Assembly: GCF_023094165.1 (NCBI RefSeq)
Contig: NZ_JALMDK010000006.1
Coordinates: 1-64,000, forward strand
Length of the DNA stretch: 64,000 bases
Direction: 5' to 3'
Source of the DNA: Crossiella sp. S99.2
Lineage (GTDB): Bacteria; Actinomycetota; Actinomycetes; Mycobacteriales; Pseudonocardiaceae
Below, piece after piece: positions 35,638 to 44,259 of the stretch; the first letter of the stretch is position 1; each line of letters opens with the position of its first letter. Position numbers and translations under genes: made by a program. Under the pieces are notes generated by a model that had not been told where the DNA came from, did not search any database, and saw nothing but the letters and a program-made list of their open reading frames with translations.

Positions 35638-36164
35638 CCCGGACCCTGGTGTGGGACGCCTCAGCCCTGCACCACGCAGTTCTGGCCGCCCGGCTGGATG
35701 TCGTCGGTGACCTGGCCAGGGGCCCGGACCAGGAGCCGTGGCGCAACGTCACCACAGCGACGGTGCGGTCCGAGATGCGCCGCAACGGCCTGGACGGGAC
35801 GGCGCCCTGGCTGGAGACCGTGCACGTGGACGAACTCGACGAGATCCGGGCGTTGTTCACCTGGCGCGACAGGCAGGGTGCGACCTCCCGGGACCACGGT
35901 GAGACGACGGTCTGCGCCTGGGCGGAGGTGCACGGCGCCACGGCGGTGATCGACGACAGGGCAGCCCGCCGAACCGCGCGCAGACACGGCCTGCACGAGG
36001 TCCACGGCAGTCTGTGGGTGTTCGCGCAGGGCGTCCGGTCGGGGCGGGCGACCGCGGGCGGCGTGGCCGGACTGGTCAACGCCCTCATCGCCACTGGTGC
36101 CCGCTACCCATGCCAGGCAATCGGTTTCGAGGCGTGGGCGCGCCAGAACAAGCTGCTTGTCTGA
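35634..36164 (+). CDS. PIN-like domain protein coupled to the ImmA/IrrE gene
   Basis: 176 residues from GTG 35634. The first strand TLVWDASALHHAVLA carries an Asp8, the middle DHGETTVCAWAEVHGATAVIDDRAARRTARRHGL provides the acidic Glu/Asp set, and VHGSLWVFAQGV follows. This is the order of PIN nucleases. Such proteins are found paired with XRE-ImmA/IrrE genes in putative toxin-antitoxin-like units. Fold assignment is by motif pattern; RNase activity is inferred. Confidence 0.68.
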   Translation: MTRTLVWDASALHHAVLAARLDVVGDLARGPDQEPWRNVTTATVRSEMRRNGLDGTAPWLETVHVDELDEIRALFTWRDRQGATSRDHGETTVCAWAEVHGATAVIDDRAARRTARRHGLHEVHGSLWVFAQGVRSGRATAGGVAGLVNALIATGARYPCQAIGFEAWARQNKLLV

Positions 36165-36181
36165 GCCCCCGCGGGTAAGGG

Positions 36182-36588
36182 GCGGATGAGTCGGCGCGTA
36201 AGCCGGATCCTGTGCCCGCCGGACCTCGCGGTCGGCGGGTGGCGGCCATCCATCTCGGTCTGCCGTTGCCGGCACACTCCAGCGGCCTACCCGCAGGCTC
36301 GGGCGGGCAGCCCTCGAACGCCTGCGCAGACGCCTCGCGGCGTCCTCTTGGCCTTGCTCCGGGTGGGGTTTACCTAGCCATCCCGGTCACCCGGGATGCT
36401 GGTGGTCTCTTACACCACCCTTTCACCCTTACCCGAGTCGTTCGCACGACCCGGGCGGTCTGCTCTCTGTGGCACTGTCCCGCGGGTCGCCCCGGGTTGC
36501 CGTTAACAACCACCCTGCCCTGCGGAGTCCGGACTTTCCTCGGCGGAGGATCGCTCCTCCGACGCGGCCGCCCGGCCGACTCATCCGC
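36182..36588 (-). ncRNA. rnpB: RNase P RNA, bacterial class A
   Basis: About 407 bases. On the minus strand the 5' end starts GCGGATGAGTCGGCCGGGCG and the 3' end closes with GCGCCGACTCATCCGCC, which pairs with it as helix P1. The conserved core is present: GGAAAGTCCGGACTCCGCAG near the 5' end, the ACAGT(G)CCACAGAG-like CR-II/III region, and the late GGGTAAGGGTG and AGAGACCA segments. These give the catalytic RNA that trims tRNA 5' ends. Open frames crossing this region are shadows. A -10-like TACACT (complement of 36596-36601) stands about seven bases upstream. Confidence 0.93.
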
Positions 36589-36601
36589 TCGCAGTAGTGT
36601 A

Positions 36602-37133
36602 CGACCCCCCGCGAAGCGGTCTGTGCCAGGGGCTGCTGAAACACAGCCACTCAATCAACGTGAACGGTCGTCACAATTGGCGACCAACCCATTACGCGGA
36701 ACGGACCAAGCCACAAAGTCACCCTGCGCGATAGGTTGAGCGTGTCGCGTGACGACTCGCGGATGTGCCTGGGTTTTCGCAGGTCAACCCGGATTGGTTG
36801 TACCACTTTGGGGGCATGGGAAATTCATTACATACAGCCGAACGAGTGAACGAATGTCATCCCCCATTTTTCGTGCTTGCGGCTTCCTGCCCGGCTCATT
36901 ACCGTCATTGCCACGGCCGCAGAAAATAACCCCGGCGATACAAAGGCCGCGTCCCGTCCTTCGTTGTGAGCTGCCCCCCAGTGCACGGGTGAACGGGAAA
37001 CGCCGTAGGCCGCCGGATGTCCGGCTGGGAGCAGGCGTTCCGCGCCGTTGCCTGCTCCCACCCGGTGCGGCTGAATACGAACCCGCCTCGTTTCGAGAAC
37101 TTCTGTCCAGTTTCGGACGCCGGTGTCTCTTGA
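36602..37133. other. Intergenic region, no gene seen
   Basis: About 530 bases, with AT-richer stretches than the surrounding DNA. It lies upstream of rnpB and downstream of the RNase H/phosphatase operon. It holds a strong hairpin (next entry) and the 15-mer GTTTTCGCAGGTCAA (36773-36787) that recurs at 59981-59995. No open frame shows codon bias or a ribosome-binding site. Confidence 0.6.
37026..37060. terminator. Hairpin downstream of the RNase H/phosphatase operon
   Basis: An 11-bp perfect stem, TGGGAGCAGGC with GCCTGCTCCCA, around a 13-base loop, about 75 bases past the stop of the minus-strand operon. No U-tract follows, but such stems commonly end transcripts in high-GC actinobacteria. 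Confidence 0.55.
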
Positions 37134-38264
37134 CTAGTCCAGATGCGCGGTGTCGTTCACCAGGCGCACCGAGGCGTTGCCGTCCGGGTAGAACTCGGCG
37201 ATGGAGATCGAGGCCAGGTCCAGGTGCAGCCGGAAGAGCAGCTGCGGGCCGACGTCCAGGGCCAGCCGGAGCAGTGACTTGATCGGCGTGACGTGGCTGA
37301 CCAGCACCACGGTCTGTCCGGCCCGCGCGGCCAAAATCTCGTCCCTGGCCCGCGCGACGCGGCGGTGCACCTGGTCGAAGCTCTCCCCGCCGGGGGTGGG
37401 CACGGCCGGGTCGGCCAGCCAGCGGGCGTGCAGCGCGGGGTCCCGCCGCGCGGCCTCGGTGAAGGTCAGGCCCTCCCAGGCGCCGAAGTTCGTCTCGACC
37501 AGCCCCTGGCTGATCTCCGGGGCCAGCCCGAGCGCGTCGCCGACGGCCTGGGCGGTCTGCCGGGTGCGCGTCAGCGGGGACGCGATCACCGCGCTGACCT
37601 CGGTGAACGAGCTGAGCCGCTTGGCAGCGGCGGCGGCCTGTCGTCGGCCGATCTCGGTGAGTTCGGGGTCGCCGTGGCCGGAGTAGCGACGCTGGGCGGA
37701 CATCGCGGTCTGGCCGTGCCGGAGCAGGATCAGCCGGGTCGGCGTGCCCTTGGCCCCGGTCCAGGACGGCGGCGCGGCCTGCGCGGCGGTGTCCGGCTGG
37801 GCCACGGTGGCGGTGAGGTCCGGCAGCGGGCTGTCCGCGCGTTCGATCCGCGGGGTGCCGCTGGCCTGGGCGTCCATCGCCTCGTTGGCCAGCCGGTCCG
37901 CGTCGGTGTTGCGTTCCCGCGGGATCCAGGTGTAGCCGACCCAGTCGAAACCGGCGGCCAGCCGCTGGGCCTCGCGGGCCAGCGGCTGCAGCGCCGGGTG
38001 CTTGATCTTCCAGCGGCCGGCCAGCTGCTCGACCACGAGTTTGGAGTCCAGCCTGCACTCCACCTCGGTCGCGCCCAGTTCGGCGGCGGCCCGCAGCCCG
38101 GCCAGCAGGCCCTGGTACTCGGCCACGTTGTTGGTGGCCTCGCCGATGCCCTCGGCGCGTTCGGCCAGCACCTCGCCGGTGCCGGGGTCCTTGACCACCG
38201 CGCCGTACCCGGCGGGACCGGGGTTGCCCCTGGACCCGCCGTCAGCCTCGACGAGCACCCTCAC
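37134..38264 (-). CDS. Bifunctional RNase H / acid phosphatase
   Basis: 376 residues from GTG 38264; the frame is open far upstream, but GTGA overlaps the zinc-ribbon gene's stop and the protein begins exactly at the RNase H fold. Residues 1-130 are RNase HI (VEADGGSRGNPGPAGYG, NNVAEYQGLLAGL, CRLDSKLVVEQLAGRWKI, RERNTDADRLANEAMD). A linker of about 45 residues leads to a histidine phosphatase (LILLRHGQTAM, GGESFDQVHRRV, VVLVSHVTPIKSLL). It removes RNA from RNA/DNA hybrids; the phosphatase half resembles alpha-ribazole phosphatase (CobC/CbiZ-like). It follows the cobC aminotransferase operon, as in Rv2228c. Confidence 0.95.
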   Translation of the reverse strand: MRVLVEADGGSRGNPGPAGYGAVVKDPGTGEVLAERAEGIGEATNNVAEYQGLLAGLRAAAELGATEVECRLDSKLVVEQLAGRWKIKHPALQPLAREAQRLAAGFDWVGYTWIPRERNTDADRLANEAMDAQASGTPRIERADSPLPDLTATVAQPDTAAQAAPPSWTGAKGTPTRLILLRHGQTAMSAQRRYSGHGDPELTEIGRRQAAAAAKRLSSFTEVSAVIASPLTRTRQTAQAVGDALGLAPEISQGLVETNFGAWEGLTFTEAARRDPALHARWLADPAVPTPGGESFDQVHRRVARARDEILAARAGQTVVLVSHVTPIKSLLRLALDVGPQLLFRLHLDLASISIAEFYPDGNASVRLVNDTAHLD

Positions 38265-38992
38265 AGGCCGGACTCCGCGGTGCGCACCAGGATCGCGCCG
38301 CACTCCTCGCAGCGGGCCACCTCGTCCGCAGCGGCCTCCTTGAGCTTGCTGATCGCGATCCGGTCCAGCTCCAGCCGGCAGGCGCCGCAGCGGCGGGCCT
38401 TGAGCAGCGCGGCCCCGGTGCCGCCCTTGGACCGGATCCGCTCGTAGAGGGTGACCAGGTCGGTGGGCAGGCCGGCCAGCACGGTCTTGCGCCGGTCGCC
38501 CGAGCGGGCCTCGATGGTCTCCAGGTCGGCGAATGCCTCGTCCCGGCGGCGCTGGGCGTCGGCCAGCTTCTCCTGGGCCAGGCCGTCCTGGGCGCGGGCG
38601 TGCTGCACGTCCATCTCGACGGCCTCGCGCCGCTCCATCAGCTCCAGGGACTCGTCCTCCAGGATGCCGCGGCGGCGGGCGAGGGTCTCCAGCTCGTGCT
38701 GGAGGTCCACCGAACGCTTGGCGTCGGCGGAGTTCAGCAGAGTGCGGTCGCGCTCCTCGCGGGCGCGGACCTGGTCGATCTCGGTGTCCAGCCGCTTGGC
38801 GTCCCGGTCCAGGTCGGCCAGGGTGGTCTCCACCGCCACCACCGCGTCCTTGCGGGTGCGCAGTTCGGTTTCGGCGGTGACGATCTCGGCCAGCTCGGGC
38901 AGGGTGCGCCGCCGGTGGGTGGCGCGGTTCAGCTCGGCGTCGACCTCGGCGAGGTCGAGCAGCCGCTTCTGCACGGCGGGATCGGCTTTCAC
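38261..38992 (-). CDS. C4-type zinc ribbon, coiled-coil protein
   Basis: 243 residues from GTG 38992, with GGGAGGA eight bases upstream. Residues about 10-170 are a long helical hairpin with strong heptads (ELETLARRRGILEDESLELMERREAVEMDVQ). The C-terminal 45 residues hold a zinc ribbon of two Cys pairs (RRCGACRLEL and ARCEECGAILV). Homologues (CdsZ-like, Rv2229c-like) are widespread; some influence translation or DNA-related processes, but no firm role is known. Translationally coupled to RNase H/phosphatase and to Nif3 by 4-base overlaps. Confidence 0.92.
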   Translation of the reverse strand: MKADPAVQKRLLDLAEVDAELNRATHRRRTLPELAEIVTAETELRTRKDAVVAVETTLADLDRDAKRLDTEIDQVRAREERDRTLLNSADAKRSVDLQHELETLARRRGILEDESLELMERREAVEMDVQHARAQDGLAQEKLADAQRRRDEAFADLETIEARSGDRRKTVLAGLPTDLVTLYERIRSKGGTGAALLKARRCGACRLELDRIAISKLKEAAADEVARCEECGAILVRTAESGL

Positions 38993-40137
38993 GCGGGGGT
39001 CCTCCCTGTGGCGGACGCGGCCAGCGTCCACGGATCGGTGCGTCGGGTGGAGACGTGGACGTCGACCGTACCGGGGAACGCCCGGCGGATGACGTCGGCC
39101 GCCTGCGCGCACCACGGCCATTCGCTGGCCCAGTGCGCGACGTCGACGAGCATGGGGGTGCCTGGCCCGGCGAGGTGTTCCCCGGCCGGGTGGTGTCGCA
39201 GGTCGGCGGTGACGTAGGCGTCCACGCCCGCCTTGGTCGCCGCCCGCAGCAGCGAGTCGCCCGCGCCGCCGCACACCGCGACGGTGCACACCGGGCGTGC
39301 CGGCTCGCCCGCGGCGCGCACGCCCCAGGCGGTCTCGGGCAGGGCGAGCGCGACCCGCTGCACGAACGCGCCGAAGGGTTCGGCCTCGGCCAGTTCGCCG
39401 ATCCGGCCGATACCGCGGCTGGAGGGCTCTTCGGCCAGTTCGTGCAGGTCGTAGGCGGGGGTCTCGTACGGGTGGGCGGCGTGCAGGGCGGCCAGCACCG
39501 CGCGGCGGCGGTGCCGGGGCAGCACGGTCTCGATCCGGGTCTCCGGGCCGCGGTGCAGTTCGCCGTGGCTGCCCACGGCCGGGTCGGCGGCCGCGACCGG
39601 CCGGAACTGGGCGGTGCCCTCGTGCAGGAAGGCGGCCTCGCGGTAGTCGCCGATCGCGGCGGCACCGGCGGCGAAGAGCGCGTCGAGCAGCTTGTCGGTG
39701 TGCCCGGCCGGGACGATCACGCTGAGCGCGTCCAGCGGGTCGGCCGGCTTGGCGTCCAGGGGTCCGGTGACCCGCAGGCCCAGTGCCTCGGCCAGCGCGT
39801 CGGACACCCCAGGATCGGCGGAGTCGGCGTTGGTGTGCGCGCACAGCAGCCCGGCGCCGTTGCGGATGAGCTTGTGCACCAGGCGGCCCTTGGCGTCATC
39901 GGCCGGCACGCCGTGCACGCCGCGCAGCAGCAGCGGGTGGTGGGCGAGAACGAGTTGCGCGCCCAGTTCGATCGCTTCGTCCACTGTGGACTCGACCGGG
40001 TCCACGCAGACCAGCACCCGGTGCACGGGTTCGGCCGGATCGCCGCACACCAGGCCGACCGCGTCCCAGGACTCGGCCAGTGCCGGCGGGTAGGCCGCCT
40101 CGATCGCGGCGACCACCTCGGCCAGTGTCGGGCTCAT
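38989..40137 (-). CDS. Nif3-like dinuclear metal centre protein
   Basis: 382 residues from ATG 40137 (ATGA overlap with cobC's stop). Metal-binding motifs are AHHPLLLRG near residue 65, CAHTNADSADPGVSDALA, and the late VDVAHWASEWPW. The central insertion (about 140-230, with KLLDALFAAGAAAIGDY and HPYETPAYDL) is the PII-like domain of longer family members. The proteins form hexameric rings; GTP cyclohydrolase I type 2 has been proposed for some, but the reaction is unsettled. Coupled at its 3' end to the zinc-ribbon gene by a 4-base overlap. Confidence 0.93.
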   Translation of the reverse strand: MSPTLAEVVAAIEAAYPPALAESWDAVGLVCGDPAEPVHRVLVCVDPVESTVDEAIELGAQLVLAHHPLLLRGVHGVPADDAKGRLVHKLIRNGAGLLCAHTNADSADPGVSDALAEALGLRVTGPLDAKPADPLDALSVIVPAGHTDKLLDALFAAGAAAIGDYREAAFLHEGTAQFRPVAAADPAVGSHGELHRGPETRIETVLPRHRRRAVLAALHAAHPYETPAYDLHELAEEPSSRGIGRIGELAEAEPFGAFVQRVALALPETAWGVRAAGEPARPVCTVAVCGGAGDSLLRAATKAGVDAYVTADLRHHPAGEHLAGPGTPMLVDVAHWASEWPWCAQAADVIRRAFPGTVDVHVSTRRTDPWTLAASATGRTPA

Positions 40138-41198
40138 CCCTGCTCCCCCTCTTCCCGCAACACCGTCTCCAACGCCTTGAGCAGCACCTCGGCCTGCTCC
40201 GGCGGACGCACCGCGACCCGCAGGTGCTCGGCGTCCAGGCCGGGAAAGGTGTCCGCGCGGCGCACCGCGACCCCCTGTTCCCGCAGCCGGAGCCGCACCC
40301 GCTCGCCGTGGGCGACCCGCAGCAGCAGGAACGGCCCGGCGGCCCCGCCGCACACCTCGACGCCGGGCAGCGCGGCCAGCGCCGCGGCCAGCGCGGTCCG
40401 GTGCGTCACGCCCTCGCGGGCGGCGATATCGGCCTCCCGCACGGCCGCTGGGGCGCAGCACGCCTCGACCGCGGTCAGCACCAGACTGCTCACCGGCCAT
40501 TGTGGACGGTGCGCGCCGAGTCGGGCGAGCAGCTCCGGCGCACCGAGGGCGTACCCGGCGCGCAGTCCGGCCAGGCCCCAGGTCTTGGTCAGGCTGCGCA
40601 ACACCAGCAGTCCCGGGATGTCCTGGCCCGCAACGGATTCCGGCTCACCGGGCACCGCGTCGGCGAAGGCCTCGTCCACCACCAGCACCCGGCCGGGCCT
40701 GGCCAGCGCGCGCAGCGTGTCCGCCGGGTGTTGCACCGAGGTCGGGTTGGTCGGGTTGCCCACCACCACCAGATCGGCGGCATCGGGCACCACTTCCGGC
40801 CGCAGCGCGTAGCCGTCCTCGGCCCGCAGCAGCACCCTGGTCAGCGGCACCCCGGCGTCCAGCAGGGCCACATCGGGCTCGGTGAAGGAGGGGTGGATCA
40901 CCGCGGCCAGCCTCGGCGCCAGCCGGGGCAGCAGCGCGAACCCCTCGGCCGCCCCGTTGAGGATCAGCACCTGCTCGGGGGAACGACCGTGCCGGTCGGC
41001 GGCGGCCACCCTGGCGGCCAGCTCGTCCTCGGTCCCCGGGTAGCGGCCCAGTCCGTCCAGGGTCTCGGCGAGCCGGTCGCGCAGCCAGTCCGGCGGGCGG
41101 GGCAGGCGCACGTTGACCGCGAAGTCGGCGAGTCCCGGCGCGGCCTCGGCATCGCCGTGGTGGCGCAGTCGCGCGCGCTCGAAGTCCTCGCCAGTCAT
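40134..41198 (-). CDS. cobC: CobC-like PLP-dependent aminotransferase / decarboxylase
   Basis: 354 residues, fold type I PLP enzyme. Visible features: FAVNVRLPRPPDWLR at the front, LILNGAAEGFALLPRLAP, the cofactor Asp/Tyr region VVGNPTNPTSVQHP and VLVVDEAFADAVPGE, and the Schiff-base Lys in RSLTKTWGLAGLRAGYALG. This is the Rv2231c/CobC branch, linked to making the aminopropanol arm of cobalamin from threonine phosphate. It fits the cobD gene nearby. The first gene of a four-gene operon coupled by 4-base overlaps. Confidence 0.88.
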   Translation of the reverse strand: MTGEDFERARLRHHGDAEAAPGLADFAVNVRLPRPPDWLRDRLAETLDGLGRYPGTEDELAARVAAADRHGRSPEQVLILNGAAEGFALLPRLAPRLAAVIHPSFTEPDVALLDAGVPLTRVLLRAEDGYALRPEVVPDAADLVVVGNPTNPTSVQHPADTLRALARPGRVLVVDEAFADAVPGEPESVAGQDIPGLLVLRSLTKTWGLAGLRAGYALGAPELLARLGAHRPQWPVSSLVLTAVEACCAPAAVREADIAAREGVTHRTALAAALAALPGVEVCGGAAGPFLLLRVAHGERVRLRLREQGVAVRRADTFPGLDAEHLRVAVRPPEQAEVLLKALETVLREEGEQG

Positions 41199-41266
41199 CG
41201 CGGCGAGTCTAAGCCGCCCGACGAGTGGCCGATGACCAGTCGGGGCCCGGCCGGGACACTCGGCTG

Positions 41267-42100
41267 GTGCGCGATCACCCCGGACTCTCCCGCCGCCGCC
41301 TGCTCGGCGTCTCCGCGGCCGCCCTCGGCGGCCTGGCGCTCGGTCAGGCCCCGGCCGCCGCCGCCGACTGGCCCGCGATCTTCTACGCCCCGCACCAGGA
41401 CGACGAGTCGATCGCGATGGCCGGTGCGATCCGGGCGCACAAGGAGGCCGGGCGGCCGGTGTACCTGGTGCTGCTCTCCCGCGGCGAGAACGGCGGGCTG
41501 ATCGACATCATCAACGGCAACTGCAACCTGGGCGCGGACTGCCCCGCCGGTGATCCTGGCCACCGGATCGAGCTGAGCCTGGACGACATCGTGGCCGCGC
41601 GCACCGCCGAGTTCACCGCGGCCGCGCACCGGCTGGGCGTGGACCGGGTGATCAACATGGCGCACCCGGACAGCGCCTGGACCGACTACCCCGGGTTCGT
41701 CCGGTACGTCCGGGAGACCATCCTGGACTTCGAGGCCCGCTACCCGGGCGCCTCGCACAAGCTGGTCAGCGGCTGGCGGGACGTCATCCACGGCGGCGAC
41801 CCGGCCGACCCCAACAAGACCCACGCCGCCTGCCGGGACGCCGCGGAAGGCCTGCGCGACCGCATCAGCGACTTCCGCTACTACTGGGTCTACGGCTACA
41901 CCTACCCACCCGCCGAGCGCACCGCCGACCACGTGGTGCCGCTCACCTCGGCCCAGCACGCCCGCAAACGCCAGGCCCTGGCCGAGTACCGGCGCTGGGA
42001 CCCGGCCAACGGCCGCTACGCGCTGGGCTACCACAGCGTGCGCCTCATGATCGATCCCGCCGCCGCCGATCCGCACGAGTACCTCGATGTACCGCGATGA
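41267..42100 (+). CDS. Tat-exported PIG-L family deacetylase
   Basis: 277 residues from GTG 41267; GTG 41225 would add 14 residues. The N-terminus has a twin-arginine motif (LSRRRLLGVSA) and hydrophobic segment with an APAAAA cleavage site, so the folded enzyme is exported. PIG-L zinc site: PHQDDE with His43, Asp45 and Asp46, plus HPDSAWTDYPG later. The family removes acetyl groups from N-acetylglucosamine-type sugars (MshB, GlcNAc-PI). Substrate unknown, but an extracellular glycan is likely. It takes the position that ptkA holds ahead of ptpA in M. tuberculosis (recalled). The stop overlaps ptpA by 4 bases. Confidence 0.88.
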   Translation: MRDHPGLSRRRLLGVSAAALGGLALGQAPAAAADWPAIFYAPHQDDESIAMAGAIRAHKEAGRPVYLVLLSRGENGGLIDIINGNCNLGADCPAGDPGHRIELSLDDIVAARTAEFTAAAHRLGVDRVINMAHPDSAWTDYPGFVRYVRETILDFEARYPGASHKLVSGWRDVIHGGDPADPNKTHAACRDAAEGLRDRISDFRYYWVYGYTYPPAERTADHVVPLTSAQHARKRQALAEYRRWDPANGRYALGYHSVRLMIDPAAADPHEYLDVPR

Positions 42101-42567
42101 CGGAGACTGACCCGGTGCACCTGAGTTTCGTCTGCACCGGCAACATCTGCCGGTCCCCCATCGCCGCGATCGTCTTCCGCGAGCACCTGCGCCGGGCCGG
42201 GCTGGCCGAGCGGGTCAAGGTGACCAGCGCGGGCACCGGGCCCTGGCACATCGGCGAGCAGGCCGACCACCGGGCGCGCGCGGTGCTGGCCGAGCACGGC
42301 TACCCGGTCGAGCACATCGCCGCCCAGGTCGGGCCCGCGCATTCGGACGCGGACCTGTTCCTGGCCCTGGACGCCGGGCACCAGCGCGAGCTGCGCCGCC
42401 TGGTCACCGGCGAGGTCCGGCTGCTGCGCTCCTTCGACCCGAACGCCGGGGCGGACCTGGACGTGCCGGACCCGTACTACGGCGGCCGGGCTGATTTCGC
42501 CGAGGTGCTGGGCATGGTGGAGGCGGCCGTGCCCGGCCTGCTGGACTGGGTGCGGAAGAAGCTGTGA
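42097..42567 (+). CDS. ptpA: Low-molecular-weight protein tyrosine phosphatase
   Basis: 156 residues from ATG 42097. P-loop CTGNICRS at 13-20 gives the nucleophile Cys13 and Arg19; the general acid Asp is in VPDPYYGG near residue 125. VTSAGTGPWHIGEQADHRA and HIAAQVGPAHSDADLFLALD complete the fold. It dephosphorylates Tyr (or arsenate-like substrates). Coupled by 4-base overlaps to the deacetylase upstream and the fructosamine kinase downstream. No signal peptide. Confidence 0.95.
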   Translation: MTETDPVHLSFVCTGNICRSPIAAIVFREHLRRAGLAERVKVTSAGTGPWHIGEQADHRARAVLAEHGYPVEHIAAQVGPAHSDADLFLALDAGHQRELRRLVTGEVRLLRSFDPNAGADLDVPDPYYGGRADFAEVLGMVEAAVPGLLDWVRKKL

Positions 42568-43412
42568 GCGCGGCCGCCGCGATCGCCCGGCTCACCGGTG
42601 TGGATCCGGTGGCGGTGCGTCCGGCCGGGGGCAGTGCGGCCGAGGTGTTCCGGGCCAGGCTGGCCGACGGGCGGCAGGTGGTGGCCAAGTCCGCGGCGGC
42701 GGGCAGCAGCGTGGCCGAGGCGGCGGGCCTGCGCTGGCTGGCCGCGGCGAACGCGGTGCCGATCCCCGCGGTGCTGGGCCACGACGAGACCTGGCTGGTG
42801 CTGGACTGGGTGCCGCCCGGCGAACCCGGTCCAGCGGCGGCCGAGCGGTTCGGCCGGGAACTGGCCGCCCTGCACACCAGTGGCGCCACCGCCTTCGGCT
42901 GCCCACCGCCCGGCGGCCCGGCCGACGCCTGGATCGGCGCGGCCCCCATGCGCAACGAGCCGCACCCGGACTGGCCGGAGTTCTTCGCCACCCAGCGCCT
43001 GGAGCCCTACCTGCGCACCGCCGACTTGCCCGAGCTGACACCGGTGCGCGAGGTGTGCGACCGGATCGCCGAGTACGCGGGCCCGCCCGAACCGCCCGCC
43101 CGGCTGCACGGCGACCTGTGGTCCGGCAACGTGCTGTGGGGCGCCGACGGGGTGCACCTGATCGACCCGGCCGCGCACGGCGGGCACCAGGAGAGCGACC
43201 TGGCCATGCTGGCTCTGTTCGGCTGCCCGCACCTGGACCGGATCCTGGGCGCCTACCAGGAGGTGGCCCCGCTGGCCGAGGGCTGGCGGGACCGGGTTCC
43301 GCTGCACCAGCTGTTCCCGCTGCTGGTGCACGTGGTGCTCTTCGGCGGTTCCTACGGCGAGCGGACGGTGGCCGCGGCGCGGGCGGTCCGGGGGCGGCCA
43401 CCGAGCGGGTGA
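42564..43412 (+). CDS. Fructosamine kinase family protein
   Basis: 282 residues from GTG 42564. Aminoglycoside-phosphotransferase-like kinase fold: RPAGGSAAEVFRARLADGRQVVAK (nucleotide loop and Lys), WLVLDWVPPGEP hinge, catalytic loop RLHGDLWSGNVLWG, and metal Asp in VHLIDPAAHGGHQESDLAML. The family phosphorylates ketosamines on glycated proteins or metabolites, allowing repair. Substrate not defined. Part of the plus-strand run ending with SURF1. Confidence 0.92.
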   Translation: MSAAAAIARLTGVDPVAVRPAGGSAAEVFRARLADGRQVVAKSAAAGSSVAEAAGLRWLAAANAVPIPAVLGHDETWLVLDWVPPGEPGPAAAERFGRELAALHTSGATAFGCPPPGGPADAWIGAAPMRNEPHPDWPEFFATQRLEPYLRTADLPELTPVREVCDRIAEYAGPPEPPARLHGDLWSGNVLWGADGVHLIDPAAHGGHQESDLAMLALFGCPHLDRILGAYQEVAPLAEGWRDRVPLHQLFPLLVHVVLFGGSYGERTVAAARAVRGRPPSG

Positions 43413-43434
43413 ACGCGCCCCCTACCGTGGAGGG

Positions 43435-44259
43435 GTGCGTTGGAAGTTCCTGCTGCGACCGGGCTGGCTGGCCCTGATCGGGTTCGTGCTGCTGTTCTCG
43501 GCGGCCTGCCTGTGGATCCTGGCCCCCTGGCAGTTCCGGCAGGACGAACGCCGGGAGACGCAGAACTCGGCGATCACCGGCTCGCTGGAGACCGAGGCGA
43601 TCGACTACGACACCGCGCTGCCACCGGGCGCCAACCCGGCGGAGAAACAGTGGCAGGTGGTCAAGCTCACCGGGCGGTACCTGCCCGAGGCGGAGACGCT
43701 GGTCCGGCTGCGCAAGGCCGAGGGCAAGGCCGCCTTCGAGGTGCTCACCCCGCTGCGCACCGACTCCGGGCAGATCGTGATCGTCAACCGGGGCTACATC
43801 AAGGTCCAGCAGGGCACCAAGCCGGTGGCCTACGACGCCGCGCCGGGCGGTCAGGTCACCGTGATCGGCCGGGTGCGCGGCAGCGAGATCGACCCCGGCA
43901 GGCAGGACGTGCTGGACCAGGACGGCAAGCGGCAGATCTACACCATCGACCCCACGGTGCTGGGCAAGGCCGTCGGACTGGACCTGCGACCGGGCTACGT
44001 GCAGCTCAACGAGGAGCAGCCGGGCGTGCTCGGCCTGCTGCCGCTGCCGAAGCTGGAGGCCGGGCCGTTCTTCTCCTACGCCCTGCAGTGGATCGCCTTC
44101 GGCCTCATGGCCCCGATCGGGCTGGTCTTCCTGCTCTGGCGGGAAGCACACCCCGAAGAGGACGACGAGGACGAGCCGGACGAGGACGACGAAGAGGACT
44201 CAGATCCGGTGCCGACGCCTGCGCCGCAGACCGCCGATCGCTACGGCGGCCGTCGCTGA
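43435..44259 (+). CDS. SURF1 family membrane protein
   Basis: 274 residues from GTG 43435. Helix 1 (GWLALIGFVLLFSAACLWILA, about 10-30) is followed by the SURF1 core: PWQFRQDERRETQN, a beta domain with VKLTGRYLPEAETLV, IVNRGYIKV, and YVQLNEEQPGVLGLLPLP. Helix 2 (FSYALQWIAFGLMAPIGLVFLLW) lies near residue 205-227, and an acidic tail ends the protein. SURF1 assists cytochrome c oxidase assembly. The last 60 bases overlap the convergent cobD gene. Confidence 0.93.
   Translation: MRWKFLLRPGWLALIGFVLLFSAACLWILAPWQFRQDERRETQNSAITGSLETEAIDYDTALPPGANPAEKQWQVVKLTGRYLPEAETLVRLRKAEGKAAFEVLTPLRTDSGQIVIVNRGYIKVQQGTKPVAYDAAPGGQVTVIGRVRGSEIDPGRQDVLDQDGKRQIYTIDPTVLGKAVGLDLRPGYVQLNEEQPGVLGLLPLPKLEAGPFFSYALQWIAFGLMAPIGLVFLLWREAHPEEDDEDEPDEDDEEDSDPVPTPAPQTADRYGGRR

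Noticed and set aside
36186..36739. Short frames crossing 36.2-36.7 kb
   Set aside because: The DNA is the RNase P RNA gene, recognised by its paired ends and conserved core.
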